Assembly (NCBI RefSeq): GCF_014522265.1
Contig: NZ_CP017024.1
Location: 531,501-595,500, forward strand
Direction: 5' to 3'
Length of the DNA stretch: 64,000 nt
DNA from: Pseudomonas oryzihabitans
GTDB taxonomy: Bacteria; Pseudomonadota; Gammaproteobacteria; Pseudomonadales; Pseudomonadaceae
Shown here one piece after another: positions 33,763-44,380 of the stretch. The stretch's first letter is position 1, and the number at the start of each line of letters is the position of its first letter. A program made the translations under genes and the position numbers. Under the pieces are notes generated by a model that was not told the origin of the DNA, ran no database searches, and worked only from the letters and a program-made list of their open reading frames with translations.

Positions 33763-34917
33763 CTACCCCGCCACCTGCTCCGCCGGCGAGACGATGGTGG
33801 TCTTGCCACGCGACCGACCGCTGCTGAGATAGTCGGCGATGGATTCCTGGGTGACCTCGCCAAGGAAGTCGTTGTCGGCGCTGAGTACCGGCAGCCAGGA
33901 GGTGTTGAACTGGTACATGCGTGACAGCAGGATGCGCAGGTGCTCGTCGAAGGCCGCGGTGGCCTTGAACGGGGTAATGAAGGGCGCCACCGGTCCGCTC
34001 TGGCCCCGCAGGTCACGCCGACGCACATAGCCCAGGCCCTTGTTGGCGGCATCCGTCACCACCACATGGCGGCGGTCGTGCTCTTCCATCAACTCCACGG
34101 CGTCGCCGATCAGGGTCTCGGCCTGGATCGACGGCGCATTGTCGGCCGCGTCCTCGGCACGGATCAGCAAGAGGCGCTTGAGGGTGCTGTCCTGGCCGAC
34201 GAAGTTGCTGACGAATTCATCCTTGGGATGGGCCAGCAGGGTGTCCGGATGGTCGAACTGCACCAGGCGGCCGCCACGGAACACGGCGATCTTGTCGCCC
34301 AGGCGGATGGCTTCGTCGATGTCATGGCTAACCATGATCACCGTCTTGTTCAGCGCCCGCTGCATCTGGAAGAACTCGTTCTGGATGGCGTCGCGGTTGA
34401 TCGGGTCCACCGCACCGAAGGGTTCGTCCATCAGCAGCAGCGGCGCCTCGGCCGCCAGGGCGCGAATCACCCCGATGCGCTGCTGCTGGCCGCCGGAGAG
34501 TTCGCGCGGATAGCGCGACAGGTACTGCTTGGGTTCGAGCTGTACCATGCTCATCAGCTCGGTGGCGCGCTCGCGGCATCTCTTCTTGTCCCAGCCCAAG
34601 AGCTTGGGCACCACCGTGATGTTTTCCTCGATGGTCATGTTGGGAAACAGACCGATCTGCTGGATCACGTAGCCGATATGTCTCCTGAGGGTCACCTCGT
34701 CGATGCCGGTGGTGTCCTCGCCATTGATCAGTACCCGTCCCGAGGTGGGTTCGATCAGGCGGTTGATCATCTTCAGGGTGGTGGTCTTGCCGCAGCCGGA
34801 GGGGCCGAGGAAGACGCAGATCTGGCCCTCCTCCACGGTGAGGCTCACGGCGTCCACCGCGGTCACGTCCTTGCCGTGCTGCTTGAAGGTCTTGGTCAGG
34901 CGGTCGAGTTCGATCAT
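33763..34917 (-). CDS. Quaternary-amine/osmoprotectant ABC transporter ATPase (OpuCA/ProV-like)
   Basis: 384 residues. ABC domain with Walker A 'GPSGCGKTTTLK' near residue 35, Q-loop 'VIQQIGLFPNMTIEENI', signature 'LSGGQQQRIGVIRAL' and Walker B 'LLLMDEPFGAVDP'. Two C-terminal CBS motifs (about 255-370) are typical of ionic-strength-sensing osmoprotectant importers. The start at 34917 (MIELDRLTKTF) is fixed by GGAGCC upstream; additional upstream codons overlap the permease. It is the last gene of a permease-binding protein-permease-ATPase operon. Likely ligands are glycine betaine, carnitine or choline. Confidence 0.92.
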   Translation of the reverse strand: MIELDRLTKTFKQHGKDVTAVDAVSLTVEEGQICVFLGPSGCGKTTTLKMINRLIEPTSGRVLINGEDTTGIDEVTLRRHIGYVIQQIGLFPNMTIEENITVVPKLLGWDKKRCRERATELMSMVQLEPKQYLSRYPRELSGGQQQRIGVIRALAAEAPLLLMDEPFGAVDPINRDAIQNEFFQMQRALNKTVIMVSHDIDEAIRLGDKIAVFRGGRLVQFDHPDTLLAHPKDEFVSNFVGQDSTLKRLLLIRAEDAADNAPSIQAETLIGDAVELMEEHDRRHVVVTDAANKGLGYVRRRDLRGQSGPVAPFITPFKATAAFDEHLRILLSRMYQFNTSWLPVLSADNDFLGEVTQESIADYLSSGRSRGKTTIVSPAEQVAG

Positions 34918-34927
34918 CTGGGGCTCC

Positions 34928-35587
34928 TTAAGAGGCGCTGCGCAGGCCGCGCGGGGTGAGGCGGCGTTGCAGCCACTGCAGGACGAGGTCGGCGACGATG
35001 GCCAGCAGGCTGACCAGCACGGCGCCGACGATGAGAGTGGCCATGTCGCTGCGACTGATGGCGGTGAGGATGAGCACGCCCAGGCCACCGGCGCCGATGG
35101 TGGCGGCGATGGTCATGACGCCGATGTTCATGACCACGGCGGTGCGCACCCCGGCCAGGATCACCGGCAGGGCGATGGGCAGCTCGACCATCCGCAGGCG
35201 CTGCCAGAAGGTCATGCCGATGCCGACGCCCGCCTCGCGGATCCCCGGTTCGACGCTGGTCAGCGCCAAATAGGTGTTTCTCAGGATCGGCAGCAGCGAA
35301 TAGAGGAACACCGCGGTGATCGCCGGCAGCGGACCGAGGCCCTGGCCGAACTTGGAGTAGAACGGCAGCAGGAGACCGAACAGGGCGATCGAAGGCAGCG
35401 TCATGACCACCGTGGCCAGCGCCTGCAGCGGTCCGGCCAGCGCAGGGTAGCGGGTCATGAGGATGCCCAGGGGCACGCCCACCAGGATCGCCAGGGTCAC
35501 GGCGACGCCTACCAGGGTGATGTGCTGGCGGGTCAGTTCGAGGACCTGCAACCAGTCGATGTGATTGAAGGAGGTGACGAAATCCAT
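34928..35587 (-). CDS. Osmoprotectant ABC transporter permease (second)
   Basis: 219-residue BPD-type inner-membrane permease with about six helices. It matches the OpuCB/ProW/YehW group: 'LTRQHITLVGVAVTLAILVGVPLGILMTRYP', the cytoplasmic coupling segment 'EAGVGIGMTFWQRLRMVELPIALPVILAGVRTA' and 'TIGAGGLGVLILTAISRSDMATLIVGA'. It lies 3 bp downstream of the binding-protein gene and 10 bp before the ATPase gene. It presumably forms a heterodimer with the permease at 36503. Confidence 0.92.
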   Translation of the reverse strand: MDFVTSFNHIDWLQVLELTRQHITLVGVAVTLAILVGVPLGILMTRYPALAGPLQALATVVMTLPSIALFGLLLPFYSKFGQGLGPLPAITAVFLYSLLPILRNTYLALTSVEPGIREAGVGIGMTFWQRLRMVELPIALPVILAGVRTAVVMNIGVMTIAATIGAGGLGVLILTAISRSDMATLIVGAVLVSLLAIVADLVLQWLQRRLTPRGLRSAS

Positions 35588-35590
35588 GGG

Positions 35591-36493
35591 TCACTGCCCT
35601 CCGTCTAGGGGATGCCGGGCAAGGAAGTCGCGAGCTACCTGGGCCGGAGTCTGTCGCTCGATGTCCACCTTGGCGTTGAGCTGGCGCATGGTGGCCTGGT
35701 CCAGGCTTTCCGCCAGGGGCTTGAGCAGCGTGGCGAGATCCGGATGCCTTTCCAGGTAACGGGCGTTTACCACTGGCGCGGCGGTGTAGTCGGGGAAGTA
35801 ACCCTTGTCGTCTTCCAGCACCTTGAGCTTGAAGGCGTCCAGGCGGCCGTCGGTGGTGTAGACCAGACCGGTGAAGACCTGGCCGTTGCGCAGGGCGGTG
35901 TAGACCAGGCCCGGGTCCATCTGGCGGATGTCATCGCGGGTGTAGCTCAGGCCATAGGCCTTGACCAGACCGGCGAGGCCGTCGGAGCGGTTGGCGAACT
36001 CGATGTCCAGCGCGGTGAGGTGGCGCTTGCCCGCCTCGGCCTCGAGCAGTCCGGCCAGGTCACTGATGCTGTTGAGTTCGGGATGCTGCCGGGCGACCTT
36101 CTCCGGCAGCGCCAGGGCATAGGTGTTGTTGAAGCGGGTGGGCGCCAGCCACGCCAGACCGACCTTGGCGTCCAGCTGCTTGACTCGCTGGTAGGAGGCG
36201 TCCTTGTCCAGTCGTTCGGTGACATGGTTGTAGGCCACCAGCGAAGTACCGGTGTATTCCCAGGTGAGGTCGAGCTGGGCGTTCTTCACGCCGTTCCAGG
36301 CGATGGTGCTGCCCAGGCCGCCGACGATCTCCGGCTGGTAGCCGTGCCTGGACAGATACTGCCCGGTGAGTTCGGCGAGGATGGCCTGCTCGGTGAAGAC
36401 CTTGGCACCGATGCGGATCGGATCGGCCTGGGTACCACTGGCCAGTGTCAATCCGAACCAGGCGGCGCCCAGGGCGATAAGCAACTTCTTCAT
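35591..36493 (-). CDS. Osmoprotectant ABC transporter substrate-binding protein (OpuAC/YehZ-like)
   Basis: 300 residues, with a cleavable signal peptide (MKKLLIALGAAWFGLTLASG, cut near 'TQA'). The mature fold is of the quaternary-amine-binding type: 'IGAKVFTEQAILAELTGQYL', 'QLDLTWEYTGTSLVAYNHV', 'LGSTIAW', 'DDKGYFPDYTAAPVVNARYL'. The ligand box uses several Tyr/Trp residues for cation-pi binding of trimethylammonium groups. It is periplasmic, lacks a lipobox Cys and is therefore soluble. It sits between the two permeases in the operon. Confidence 0.92.
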   Translation of the reverse strand: MKKLLIALGAAWFGLTLASGTQADPIRIGAKVFTEQAILAELTGQYLSRHGYQPEIVGGLGSTIAWNGVKNAQLDLTWEYTGTSLVAYNHVTERLDKDASYQRVKQLDAKVGLAWLAPTRFNNTYALALPEKVARQHPELNSISDLAGLLEAEAGKRHLTALDIEFANRSDGLAGLVKAYGLSYTRDDIRQMDPGLVYTALRNGQVFTGLVYTTDGRLDAFKLKVLEDDKGYFPDYTAAPVVNARYLERHPDLATLLKPLAESLDQATMRQLNAKVDIERQTPAQVARDFLARHPLDGGQ

Positions 36494-36502
36494 CTCGTCT
36501 CC

Positions 36503-37212
36503 TTAGCGGGCCAGGCCGCGTTCCAGCCAGAGGCGACTGGCAAGCAGCACCAGGCCATCCAGCAGCAGCGCCAGCAGTGCGGTAGCGGCGGCGCCCAGCA
36601 GCAGCTGTGACTGGTTCTCCAGGGCGATGGCAGGAAAGATCAGGCTGCCCAGGCTGTTGGCGCCGATGAGAAATACCAGCGGCGTGGTGCCGACATTGAT
36701 CGCCAGGGCAACCCGAACCCCGCCGATGATGATGGGCACGGCATTGGGTAGCTCCACCTTGGTCAGCACCTGGGCAGGCGTCATGCCGATGCCGGTGGCC
36801 GCTTCCTTGAGCGAGGCGGGCACGTTCTTCAGCCCCTCGTAGGTGTTGCGCACGATGGGCAGCAGCGAGGCGAGGAACAGCGCCAGGATCGCCGGTCCGT
36901 CGCCAATGCCGACGATGCCCAGGGCAATGGCCAGCACCGCCAGCGGGGGACGGTATTGCCGATGTTGAACACCTGCATGAAGCGCTCGGCGCTGCGGGCG
37001 AATCGCGGTCGACTGAGCAGGACCCCGGCGGGGAGTCCCACCAGCAGCGCCAATACCATGGAAACGACCACCAGGTAGAGATGGGCCTGGAGATAGAACA
37101 GTAGATCCGCGCGATAGGTAGCGAGGGTATCCCTACCGATCCAGTGCACCAGCAGCGCCAGGATCACCACTCCCGCGGCCGTGCCGAGCAGGAGGGTCTT
37201 GAACTTCGCCAT
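36503..37212 (-). pseudogene. Osmoprotectant ABC transporter permease (first), frameshifted as sequenced
   Basis: First gene of the importer operon. It starts at 37212 (MAKFKTLLLGTAAGVV; AGGAGCC upstream) and reads normally to 'FNIGNTVP', then the frame breaks. The true continuation 'PLAVLAIALGIVGIGDGPAILALFLASLLPIVRNTYEG' and 'GIGMTPAQVLTKVELPNAVPIIIGGVRVA' is in another frame, ending at 36503. Adding one base to the five-G run at 36945-36949 restores a 236-residue permease of the OpuC type. Probably a sequence error; otherwise the importer would lack one permease half. Confidence 0.88.
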
Positions 37213-37933
37213 GTCAGGCTCCTTCAACGGGCGGACAGGCCGCATGCCTTCCGAGTGCGGACCTCGCGACAGGAGCGAGGCGCAGGACGGCTGTCCGGGT
37301 TCAGGGTCGAGACACAGCAGGGCATGGCGGGTATGCCGGCTGGACCAACGGGGCACTGCGGATCTCGGATCTGCCTAGCCCTTGGGTGTCGCTCCCTGGG
37401 GAACGACATGGCGCCTTGCCTCGACCGAAGAGATTGACGCCCATCGCAGTCGATAGTTCGTCAGCTCCTTTTCAGGCTAACCCAATAGACTCGCTCAATG
37501 CCAATCCGATCGCGAAAACTGCATGACTTGACAGAGTGAAAGGCCCGGGCGAGAGGCTTTCATATCGCATCAAAAGGGAGAGGCGCGGGCTAGAGCCGCT
37601 GACAAATATGTGACGATAAATTTAATACACTTACTGTTAGCTGCTTTGCAGCACCAGCGCGAACCCGGTCGCAGATAGCGTCGCGAGCCGCCTCGGTTTC
37701 GTGGAGCGCCACACAGCCTGGCTGACGTACGGTCATCACTGAAACATCTTTTTGTGCGCCAGTGCGATGACGAGGTTTTGGCACCTCTTTATCATGCCGA
37801 CGAGTGGCTGACGCTTTGAGGGAACATTCAGCCATACCAAGGTCAATAGGTGGCCCAGTGATAGCACCAAGCGCCATTCCTGGTACCGCCATAAAAACAG
37901 ACTATTCATCGAGCTAACTTCAAAGGGAACGTT
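37213..37933. other. Long intergenic stretch, partly AT-rich
   Basis: About 720 bp between the importer operon and the next small gene. The first 230 bp have normal GC and are presumably the importer promoter region; 37440-37930 is clearly richer in A+T. A 100-codon minus-strand frame at 37590-37892 has no recognisable features or good ribosome site and is not annotated. A short GCTGC-TTT-GCAGC palindrome lies near 37640. No RNA gene could be identified. Confidence 0.6.
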
Positions 37934-38125
37934 ATGAATGACATGACGGCTTGTGCATCGTTGGACTCTGCTGTTCTATCCTCTGCCCCGGTAATGCTGC
38001 TGCAACCCAAGGTGGAAAATTGGGTCGTGGTCTATGCTCATGGCGGCCTGATCGCCGACTTCGATGACGAGGCTTCGGCCCGCCGCGAAGCAGAGCAGTG
38101 GGCTGGAATCTGCCTGCGTCGCTAA
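37934..38125 (+). CDS. Small hypothetical protein, 63 residues
   Basis: MNDMTACASLDS... with a C-terminal block 'ENWVVVYAHGGLIADFDDEASARREAEQWAGI' that looks like a small beta-beta-alpha fold. No signal peptide. AAGGGAACG stands 5 bp before the ATG, a fair ribosome site. I do not recognise the family. The N-terminal region is Ser/Ala-rich and may be disordered. It lies alone in the gene-poor region upstream of the GH5 gene. Confidence 0.5.
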   Translation: MNDMTACASLDSAVLSSAPVMLLQPKVENWVVVYAHGGLIADFDDEASARREAEQWAGICLRR

Positions 38126-38425
38126 ACACCGCTTTCGAATGATCTGCCTGCGCCATCAACCGATGGAAAGTAGTCACAGGCAGCTCATTACCCGCTCCAG
38201 CGGCTTTCATCCCGCCCCTCGCCAGACACCCCAACATCCAGCCTTGCGCTGCCCGCCAGCCCTACCCAGCTCGCATTTCCACTGATTTCGCCTGGCATTA
38301 ACGTTGTCTGGCGCACCTTCTGAGCGTTGCACTGCAACTTCCCGGCGTCTCTTCAGGCCTGATGGCGAGTCGAGCCCCTGCGCCCGATCACCCAACGTCT
38401 TCCGTCACTGTCCGGGACCTTGCCG
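38126..38425. other. Intergenic region upstream of the GH5 gene
   Basis: 300 bp without a supportable gene, terminator or repeat. It presumably carries the promoter of the GH5 gene, but no convincing -35/-10 pair could be picked. Confidence 0.5.
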
Positions 38426-39472
38426 ATGACGCTACGCCTGAAATCCGCTATCACCACCCTGTTCGCCCTGCTCTTCCTGGCAGCCACACCGGTCACCCAG
38501 GCCACTCCGCGGGATTTTCCCACCGATCTGATCGGCCTGAATTTCTCCGGCGCCGGCTTCGCACCTCACGTACTGCCGGGCAAACCGGGCACCAACTATT
38601 TCTTTCCCGACGCCGGTCATTACCGGCGCTGGGCGGCCAAGGGTATCCGGGTGATCCGCTTCCCGGTCATCTGGGAGCGCCTGCAGCCGCGTCTGGGGCA
38701 ACCCCTGGACCCCGCCTACGCCAAGCTGATCGACCAGACCCTGGACAATGCCAAGCGCTATCGCATGAGCGTGATCCTGGATCTGCACAACTACATGAGA
38801 TACCGCGGCCAGATCATCGGCAGCGCGGCGGTGCCCTATCCGGCCTATGCCGATGTCCTGCAGCGAATCGCCCAGCGCTGGCACGAGCACCCTGCCCTGG
38901 CCGCCTACGACATCATGAACGAGCCCCACGATGCGGTTGAGCAGTGGCCGGTGGCGGCGCAGCATGGCATCGACGCCGTGCGTGACGTCGATCGGGCGCG
39001 ACCGATCCTGATCGAAGGCAACGGCTGGTCCAGCAGCTATCTCTGGCCGCGCTACAACGCCAAGCTGCTCGGCCTCAAGGATCCGGCAGACAACCTGATC
39101 TATTCGGCGCACGTCTATTTCGACAACGACGGTGGCGGCAAATACCTCAAAAAGGATATGACCGATTTCGACCCGGATGTCGGCATCCGCCGGGTCGAGC
39201 CCTTCATCACCTGGCTCAAGCAGCACGGCAAGCGCGGTCACATCGGCGAGTTCGGCGTACCGGACAACGATCCGCGCTGGCTGGCAGCCATGGACAGGTT
39301 GCTGGCACGGCTGCGGCAGGAATGCATCCCGGCCATGTACTGGGCAGCCGGCCCCAACTGGGGCGACTACCCGCTGGCAATCGAGCCGGTCAAGGGCAAA
39401 CCCCGGCCGCAGTGGAGCGTGCTGCAGAAGTACGTGAAGCCCGCCGGCTGCCAGGCACTGGGCCCGCGCTGA
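38426..39472 (+). CDS. Secreted glycoside hydrolase family 5 (cellulase-like)
   Basis: 348 residues. Signal peptide 'MTLRLKSAITTLFALLFLAA' with cut near 'TQA' (about residue 27). The TIM-barrel has GH5 landmarks: 'RFPVIWERLQP', 'VILDLHNYMRYRG', the acid/base Glu in 'YDIMNEPHD' near residue 170, 'LIEGNGWSSS', 'YSAHVYFDNDGGG' and the nucleophile Glu in 'GHIGEFGVPDND' near 270. The substrate is a beta-glucan (cellulose or an exopolysaccharide). The start is ATG 38426 rather than a TTG two codons earlier. The only nearby candidate partner is the acyltransferase gene downstream. Confidence 0.9.
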   Translation: MTLRLKSAITTLFALLFLAATPVTQATPRDFPTDLIGLNFSGAGFAPHVLPGKPGTNYFFPDAGHYRRWAAKGIRVIRFPVIWERLQPRLGQPLDPAYAKLIDQTLDNAKRYRMSVILDLHNYMRYRGQIIGSAAVPYPAYADVLQRIAQRWHEHPALAAYDIMNEPHDAVEQWPVAAQHGIDAVRDVDRARPILIEGNGWSSSYLWPRYNAKLLGLKDPADNLIYSAHVYFDNDGGGKYLKKDMTDFDPDVGIRRVEPFITWLKQHGKRGHIGEFGVPDNDPRWLAAMDRLLARLRQECIPAMYWAAGPNWGDYPLAIEPVKGKPRPQWSVLQKYVKPAGCQALGPR

Positions 39473-39477
39473 CCGCA

Positions 39478-39510
39478 GCGCCGCCAGGCGAACCAGGCGG
39501 CGCCTTCTTG
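39478..39510 (+). terminator. Probable terminator after the GH5 gene
   Basis: Eight-bp stem GCGCCGCC / GGCGGCGC with a 10-nt loop and a following CTTCTT, 5 bp after the stop codon. The T run is short, so termination may be weak. Confidence 0.5.
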
Positions 39511-39769
39511 CAGTTATGCGACAACATGTCCGGAAATCGGTGACTGCAATCACAAAACGCTTGGCCATGGACGGTCGGGTAAGAACTTGCTGGCGTTTAG
39601 CGATCAAAATGTAACAGCAAGTAATAGTGCGACTATTAAGACGCTTGCGACGCACAAGAGAAAGGATGCCATGTCAGCTATCGTATTTCCGCACTACCCC
39701 TGTGCTCTTTCCCCCTAACGGCAGCGCTGCATCCGTTCGCCTTTCTTGCCGCACCCTCAGGGATTTCCC

Positions 39770-40945
39770 ATGGAAAGATTTGTCGCTTTGGATAGCTTTC
39801 GCGGCCTGCTCGCCGTCGCCGTCGTCCTGTTCCATACCTATGTCGCTCAGGCCGCCTCGGAAAATCCGCTGATCGCCAACGCCTACCTGTTCGTTGAATT
39901 CTTCTTCGTGCTCAGCGGCTTCGTGCTCATGCACACCTACGAAAACCGTCTGCGGACCCTGGACGACTATCGCGATTTCGCCATCAGTCGCTCGGCGCGG
40001 ATCCTGCCGCTGCACCTGGCCATGCTCGGGCTCTATGTACTGCTGGAATGCGGTCGCCTGCTGGCGGAAAAGCTGGGGGTCGGCTTCAACGATCCGGCTT
40101 TCAGCGGCGCTACCGCACCCGAGCAATTCCTGCCCAATCTGCTGCTGCTGCAATCCTGGCTGGGCCAGGCCATCACCGGTTCGTTCAACTACCCGTCCTG
40201 GAGCATCAGCATCGAGTTCTACCTCTATCTGATCTTCGGTCTGCTGGTGCTCAAGGGCCAGGGTCATCAGCGCCAGTGGTTCCTGGCGATCGCCCTGCTG
40301 GCCTTCGTGCAGCTGCTGTTTCCCTTCCTGCCGCTGAAGACCGAGATCTTCCGCGGCCTGTCGTGCTTTTTCGCCGGCGCCTGCACCTATCGCCTCTACG
40401 TCTGGATCAAGCAGCACAACCAGGGGCAATTCGGTGGCACCCTGCTGGAGCTGGCCTGCCTGATCGCCGGTGCCGCGGTGATGACCTCCGATCTGCCGGT
40501 GCCCAAGAAGGGCGTGCTGGCGACCCTGGTGTTCTGCGTCACTGTCCTCACCTTCGCCTTCGAGCGCGGTCTGGTCTCCAGCGTGCTGCACCAGGGGCTC
40601 TTCGTACGCCTGGGCGTGCTGTCCTATTCGATCTACCTGTGCCACGCCGCGGTGATCTTCGTGTTCAAGAGCGCCTTCATCGTGCTGGGCAAGCTGCTGC
40701 ACCAGGACCTCACGGTGGTGGCGCCTTCCCACGACGCGCCGCTGCCCTTCATGATCCGCTACATCGCCACCGGCAGCGTCGTGCTGGACAACCTGGTGGT
40801 GCTGGTGGAACTGGCGGTGGTCTTCGCCTTCGCCTGCCTGACCCACAGATACATCGAGATCCCGGGCATGGCGCTGGGCAAGCGGCTGGTTCGCCGCAAA
40901 CGCACCCCGCCCTGCTGCGACGGCAACATCCAGCCGCAGCGCTGA
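39770..40945 (+). CDS. Acyltransferase family 3 membrane protein (OafA/YrhL-like)
   Basis: 391 residues and about ten transmembrane helices. The N-terminal 'FVALDSFRGLLAVAVVLFHTY' has the conserved Arg and His of the acyltransferase-3 domain; 'FVEFFFVLSGFVLMHTY', 'SRSARILPLHLAML' and 'YPSWSISIEFYLYLIFG' continue the family pattern. Such proteins move acetyl or other acyl groups from the cytosol onto surface sugars. The start is ATG 39770 with AGGGA upstream; eight additional codons upstream are rejected. It follows a 260-bp AT-richer gap after the GH5 gene; a shared role in modifying a surface or exopolysaccharide is conceivable. Confidence 0.88.
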   Translation: MERFVALDSFRGLLAVAVVLFHTYVAQAASENPLIANAYLFVEFFFVLSGFVLMHTYENRLRTLDDYRDFAISRSARILPLHLAMLGLYVLLECGRLLAEKLGVGFNDPAFSGATAPEQFLPNLLLLQSWLGQAITGSFNYPSWSISIEFYLYLIFGLLVLKGQGHQRQWFLAIALLAFVQLLFPFLPLKTEIFRGLSCFFAGACTYRLYVWIKQHNQGQFGGTLLELACLIAGAAVMTSDLPVPKKGVLATLVFCVTVLTFAFERGLVSSVLHQGLFVRLGVLSYSIYLCHAAVIFVFKSAFIVLGKLLHQDLTVVAPSHDAPLPFMIRYIATGSVVLDNLVVLVELAVVFAFACLTHRYIEIPGMALGKRLVRRKRTPPCCDGNIQPQR

Positions 40946-40955
40946 GCAGCGCCCT

Positions 40956-40990
40956 GGCAGCCCCACCGACCTCAAGCCGGTGGGGCTGCC
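40956..40990 (+). terminator. Hairpin terminator between acyltransferase gene and prfC
   Basis: Perfect 13-bp stem GGCAGCCCCACCG / CGGTGGGGCTGCC with a 9-nt loop, 11 bp after the acyltransferase stop. It has no adjacent T run, though TCTTTTTTCTTC follows about 30 bp later. Confidence 0.55.
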
Positions 40991-40996
40991 CTCTGC

Positions 40997-41002
40997 TATA
41001 CT
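40997..41002 (+). promoter_or_regulatory. Candidate -10 box for prfC
   Basis: TATACT right after the terminator hairpin and 37 bp before the prfC start. No good -35 is present at 17 bp; the hairpin arm occupies that place. Confidence 0.35.
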
Positions 41003-41038
41003 CCGCCCCCTCTTTTTTCTTCCCGCCCAGGTTCATCC

Positions 41039-42621
<1,583 letters not shown>

Positions 42622-42629
42622 GCCCTACT

Positions 42630-42660
42630 GCCTGACCGGTGCACCTGGCGCCGGTCAGGC
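42630..42660. terminator. Hairpin between convergent prfC and rmuC
   Basis: Perfect 10-bp stem GCCTGACCGG / CCGGTCAGGC with an 11-nt loop, right after the prfC stop. There is no T run, so it may be a weak or Rho-assisted terminator shared by both strands. Confidence 0.5.
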
Positions 42661-42723
42661 GTACCGTCCTCCTCCCTGCATCGTCCAGGCGGATCGCCGG
42701 CTCTCCTGCCGGGTCTTCCCGAA

Positions 42724-44307
42724 TCAGTCCCGGTCGGAAGACTCGGCCGCGGCTTCCAGCTCCACCATCGTCAGTTCCAGCTCCGCCCGCTCGGTCCACT
42801 GGCCGTCCAGCTCGGTGCGTACCGCCACGCCCAGTTCCTTGAAGTCGGCCACCTGCTTGACCAGGTTGCCCGGCCCGCCCACCAGTTGGCCGCAGGCCTT
42901 GCGATAGGCTTCGCCGGCCTTGTCCAGACTCTTGCCGATGCCGTCCATGCTGCCGAGAAAGGTGCGCAGCTTGTCGTAGACCTTGCCCGCGCGCTCGGCC
43001 AGTTCGGCGGTATGGCGATTCTGGTCTTCGAAGCGCCAGAGCTGGCGGACGATGTTGAGGCTGGTCAGCAGCGTCGTCGGGGTGGCTACCAGGACATTCT
43101 GCTCGATGGCACGCTGGAACAGGCTTTCGTCGGCCTTGAGCGCCTCGACGAAGGCCGATTCGATGGGGATGAACAGGAAGACCATCTCCGGCGAATTCAG
43201 CCCCGGCAGGCTGAAGTATTCGCGATCGGCCAGCTCGCGGATGCGCTCGCCCACGGCGCGTACGTGCTCGCCCAGGGCCAGGCGCCGCTCGCCTTCGTCC
43301 TCGCTGTTGACGTAGCGGGTATAGGCGTTGAGCGACACCTTGGCGTCCACCACCAGGTGCTTCTTCTGCGGCAGATGGATCAGCACGTCCGGCCGCCGCC
43401 GACCGGTCTCGGTGGTGAAGCTGCGTTCGCGGACGAAATCGCGGCCCTCGCGCAGGCCGGAGCGCTCCAGTACGTTTTCCAGGATCAGCTCACCCCAGTT
43501 GCCCTGGGCCTTCTTCTGGCCACGCAGGGCGGTGGCCAGGTCGTGGGCCTCCTGGGTGATCTGGCGGTTGAGCTCCTTGAGGTCGAGCAATTGCTGGCCG
43601 AGCGCCGCCTGCTGCTGGACATCCTTGTGGTGGATGTCCTCGACCTTGGCGCGAAAGCCTTCGATCTGCTCGCGGAACGGCCGCAACAGGGCATCCAGGG
43701 ATTGCTGGCTGTGCTGGGCGAAGGCCTGGCCCTTGGCGTCGAAGATGCGTCCGGCCAGTTGTTCGAATTCCAGCTTGAGTTGCTCGCGACTCTCGCGCAG
43801 TAGTAGCTGCTGCGCCTGGAAGTGCTCTTCCTTCTGCTCCAGGGTGGTCCTGAGCGTGGCGTGCTCTTCGGCCAGGCGCGCATGACGCTCCTGCACCTCG
43901 GCGTGCAGCTGCTGCTCGCGGTGCTGGCGCTCGCGCAGTTCGGCGAGCTGCTCCTGGCTGCCCTGCAGCTGAGCCCGGGTGGCCTCGGCCAGGGCGTGCT
44001 GTTCGGCGGCCTGCAACTGGGCCTGGCGGGTCTGCTGGCGCAACTCGGCCTCCAGCTCGCGAGTGGCCTCCAGCTGGCGCTGCAGGGTGGCGGTGCGTTC
44101 ACGCTCGGCGCCCAGCTCCACCACCTGGCGACCATTGGCCAGCTCGGCCCGTTGCAGGTCGTCGCGCAGCATGTCGTAGCGCTCGGCGGCGCTATCGAGT
44201 TGCTGTTGCAGATAGCGTTGGCGCCCGGTCAGCCAGACGGCCGAACCCGCCCAGCCAGCCAGCAGCAACAGGGGAAGCACAAGGGAAACGAAAGGCAGGG
44301 AAGTCAT
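42724..44307 (-). CDS. rmuC: DNA recombination protein RmuC
   Basis: 527 residues. An N-terminal transmembrane helix ('VSLVLPLLLLAGWAGSAVWL') anchors it. A long coiled coil (about 30-215, rich in Gln, Glu, Leu and Arg) follows, then the RmuC nuclease-like domain (about 215-490: 'GNWGELILENVLERSGLREGRDF', 'RRRPDVLIHLPQKKHLVVDAKVSLNAYTRYV', 'EMVFLFIPIESAF'). The PD-(D/E)xK-like residues Asp and Asp-x-Lys are in 'RPDVLIHLP ... VVDAKVSL'. RmuC limits inversion events at short repeats. The start is at 44307; the frame continues 15 codons upstream. Confidence 0.93.
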   Translation of the reverse strand: MTSLPFVSLVLPLLLLAGWAGSAVWLTGRQRYLQQQLDSAAERYDMLRDDLQRAELANGRQVVELGAERERTATLQRQLEATRELEAELRQQTRQAQLQAAEQHALAEATRAQLQGSQEQLAELRERQHREQQLHAEVQERHARLAEEHATLRTTLEQKEEHFQAQQLLLRESREQLKLEFEQLAGRIFDAKGQAFAQHSQQSLDALLRPFREQIEGFRAKVEDIHHKDVQQQAALGQQLLDLKELNRQITQEAHDLATALRGQKKAQGNWGELILENVLERSGLREGRDFVRERSFTTETGRRRPDVLIHLPQKKHLVVDAKVSLNAYTRYVNSEDEGERRLALGEHVRAVGERIRELADREYFSLPGLNSPEMVFLFIPIESAFVEALKADESLFQRAIEQNVLVATPTTLLTSLNIVRQLWRFEDQNRHTAELAERAGKVYDKLRTFLGSMDGIGKSLDKAGEAYRKACGQLVGGPGNLVKQVADFKELGVAVRTELDGQWTERAELELTMVELEAAAESSDRD

Positions 44308-44380
44308 GGCGCTCTCATCGCGGACGGCTCCCCTCACCTTAGGCAGGCGCACGGGGAGCGTCCAGCATTTATCTGTACAT

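Noticed and set aside
37590..37892. 100-codon minus-strand frame in the AT-rich gap
   Set aside because: No ribosome site, no recognisable fold, and low-complexity stretches; kept as intergenic.
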